Source: JBBKWQ01 sp037969115
GTDB taxonomy: Bacteria; Actinomycetota; Acidimicrobiia; Acidimicrobiales; Ilumatobacteraceae
Assembly: GCA_037969115.1 (NCBI GenBank)
Contig: JBBKWQ010000083.1
Span: 1 to 23,554, forward strand
Reading direction: 5' to 3'
DNA: 23,554 bases
The notes beneath the pieces are model-generated. The model made no database searches. It was given only the letters and a program-made list of their open reading frames with translations, and was not told where the DNA came from. Position numbers and translations under genes: made by a program. This document shows, one piece after another, positions 22,049 to 23,554 of this stretch (positions are counted from its first letter, which is position 1; the number at the start of each line of letters is the position of its first letter).

Positions 22049-23512
22049 TCAGAACGTCGGTTCGGGCCGCGGCCCTCGCTGTGCCTCGAACCCCGACGAC
22101 AGCCTGATGAGCATCGGTTCACTCCATGCGGTGCCCATGAAGGTGACACCGACCGGCATACCAGCCACCGCGCCCGCCGGCACGGAGACCAACGGATAGC
22201 CGGCCACTGCAGCCAGGGTTGCGGTGCTACCCGTTCGAGCATCGCCGTTGATCAGATCGATGGGTGTGGCCGGCGGTCCCGTTGGGGCCAGGATTGCATC
22301 GAGTCTGTGGTCGGTCAGCACCTTGTCGAGGCCGTCGACGCGCGATAAGCGGGTCGCTGTGGCGACTGCGTCGAGATACGCCTTTTCGGTCAAGGGGCCT
22401 CTGGTTTCTGCCATCTCGAGCAATTCCTGGCCGAAGTGCCGTAACTCCTGCTCGCGATGGGCTTCGTTGAAGGTGATGACCTCGGCGAGGGTCCGCGGCG
22501 AGCCCCTCGTCCGCCCGGCCAGATAGTTGTTGAGTTCGGCCTTGAACTCGTGGAGGAGAAGCTCGCGTCCCGCATCGCGCAGCTCCGGTTCGACACGCAG
22601 CTCGGGCACGTCGATCGTGGTGGCGCCGGATGCGCGCATCAATTCGAGTGCTTCGAACGCGATGCGGTCGGCATGACGGGAGAACCCGAACAGAGTGGTC
22701 GCGATCCCGATGCGGGCGCCGACCAACCCCTCGGCGTCGACGTACGCTGAGTAATTGCCGCACCTGGCGGCATGGGTGGCGGGGTCACGTGGGTCGGGAC
22801 CGGCAAGTGCACTGAGAACGCCGGCGGCGTCAGCCACCGATCGAGCGAGCGGGCCGATCGTGTCGTGTGAAGATCCGATGGGGATGACACCGGCTCGGCT
22901 GGTGAGTCCAACGGTCGGCTTCAACCCAACCACACCGTTGGCGCTCGCGGGCGACACGATGGAGCCGTTCGTCTCTGTGCCGATCGTTGCTGCCGCCAAG
23001 CTCGCCGACGCAGCCACGCCAGAACCTGAACTCGAACCTCCGGGCGATCGGTCATGGTCGTAGGGGTTGCGCACCTGACCGTTCCGACCGCTCCACCCGC
23101 TGGTGCCTGATGTCGAACGGAAGAACGCCCACTCACTCATGCCTGTCTTGCCAAGCAGCACCGCTCCGGCCGCTCGCAGGCGGGCCGCGGTGGTGGAGTC
23201 CTCGGTTGGCATCGAGTCGACCATCGCCAACGAGCCGGCGGTGGTCAGCATCTCGTCGGCTGTGTCGATGTTCTCCTTCAACAGAATCGGAATGCCATGG
23301 AGCGGCCCGCGCGTCGTGCCCGCCCGGCGTTCATCGTCGAGTGCGGCAGCGATCCGCATCGCCTCCGGGTTGATTTCGACCACCGAATTCAGGCCGGGAT
23401 CGATCGCGGCGATGCGATCGATATAGGCATCGGTGATCTCGGCTGCGCTGCACTCACCCGACAACATGAGTTGCTGCAATGCAGCGATCGACTGTTCGAC
23501 AATCCACGACAT
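22049..23512 (-). CDS. Amidase-signature family hydrolase
   Basis: This is a 487-residue amidase-signature enzyme, which hydrolyses amide bonds through a Ser-cisSer-Lys triad. Lys79 lies in GIPILLKENIDTA; the Gly/Ser-rich signature SPGGSSSGSGVAAS gives the cis-Ser (Ser160 or 161); the nucleophile is Ser184 in GTETNGSIVSPAS. LKPTVGLTSRAGVIPIGSSH follows, as in stand-alone amidases and peptide amidases; the motif differs from the GatA subunit and no gatB or gatC is near. Length is normal. The start is ATG 23512; a promoter-like TACCCT lies 29 bases upstream. Substrate could be an aliphatic, aryl or peptide amide. Confidence 0.9.
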   Translation of the reverse strand: MSWIVEQSIAALQQLMLSGECSAAEITDAYIDRIAAIDPGLNSVVEINPEAMRIAAALDDERRAGTTRGPLHGIPILLKENIDTADEMLTTAGSLAMVDSMPTEDSTTAARLRAAGAVLLGKTGMSEWAFFRSTSGTSGWSGRNGQVRNPYDHDRSPGGSSSGSGVAASASLAAATIGTETNGSIVSPASANGVVGLKPTVGLTSRAGVIPIGSSHDTIGPLARSVADAAGVLSALAGPDPRDPATHAARCGNYSAYVDAEGLVGARIGIATTLFGFSRHADRIAFEALELMRASGATTIDVPELRVEPELRDAGRELLLHEFKAELNNYLAGRTRGSPRTLAEVITFNEAHREQELRHFGQELLEMAETRGPLTEKAYLDAVATATRLSRVDGLDKVLTDHRLDAILAPTGPPATPIDLINGDARTGSTATLAAVAGYPLVSVPAGAVAGMPVGVTFMGTAWSEPMLIRLSSGFEAQRGPRPEPTF

Positions 23513-23541
23513 GGCTGCGTCTCTCAGTTGGCGTGCCCGAC

Positions 23542-23547
23542 AGGGTA
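23542..23547 (-). promoter_or_regulatory. -10 element TACCCT upstream of the amidase gene
   Basis: Minus-strand TACCCT followed by GTCGGGC closely resembles the kinase promoter (TACGCT GTCGGTC at 16302-16314). Here the start codon is about 23 bases beyond the expected transcription start, with GAGAG as a possible ribosome binding site, so the mRNA would be leadered. Confidence 0.35.
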
Positions 23548-23554
23548 GGCGAAG

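Overview
The window is high-GC DNA with dense, short-gapped genes on both strands. CrgA next to a PabA/TrpG-type amidotransferase, actinobacterial-type DnaA boxes (TTGTCCACA), many start codons sitting 6-8 bases after a TANNNT hexamer, and a large secreted lamin-tail protein together suggest an actinobacterium, perhaps of the Acidimicrobiia (Ilumatobacter-like). The phylum is well supported; the class is a guess from general gene character.

Layout. 1-1000: the start of a glutamine amidotransferase gene (minus), crgA (plus), a gap with three DnaA-box-like sites, and a small membrane/zinc-ribbon protein (minus). 1011-6040: central catabolism, with a thiolase diverging from an aldehyde dehydrogenase, then a minus-strand operon aminotransferase > MarR regulator > NUDIX hydrolase. 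The aldehyde dehydrogenase and NUDIX genes converge on a 14-base tandem repeat. 6165-9524: a 1119-residue exported protein with five lamin-tail modules, a Thr/Pro/Val linker and a beta-rich C-terminal domain. 9540-12811: a ferredoxin-reductase-like flavoprotein (minus), then a hotdog thioesterase, a VOC/glyoxalase-fold protein and an SMP-30 lactonase-like protein (plus). 12836-13845: a 51-codon remnant of a PIN-domain (VapC-like) toxin and an aminoglycoside-phosphotransferase-fold kinase. 13912-18128: an MMPL/RND exporter diverging from a NarL-type histidine kinase/response regulator pair. 18163-20604: a nitronate monooxygenase-like enzyme, then a TraR/DksA zinc-finger gene and a cupin gene that are both truncated at one junction, then an EamA/DMT permease. 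20715-23512: an Old Yellow Enzyme-family oxidoreductase and an amidase-signature hydrolase (both minus).

How the genes may work together. The aminotransferase and aldehyde dehydrogenase could form an amine-to-semialdehyde-to-acid route, with the thiolase feeding acyl-CoA products to acetyl-CoA and the MarR protein as local regulator. The kinase/regulator pair probably controls the divergent MMPL exporter. The flavin enzymes, thioesterase, lactonase and amidase look like a general toolkit for xenobiotics or carboxylic acids rather than one pathway.

The observations most worth a second look are: the repeated leaderless-type promoter layout (TANNNT then 6-8 bases then the start codon), which also corrects several starts; the DnaA-box cluster beside crgA; the TraR/cupin deletion-like junction; the VapC remnant; and the five-module lamin-tail surface protein. 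I saw no tRNA, rRNA, CRISPR array or insertion sequence.
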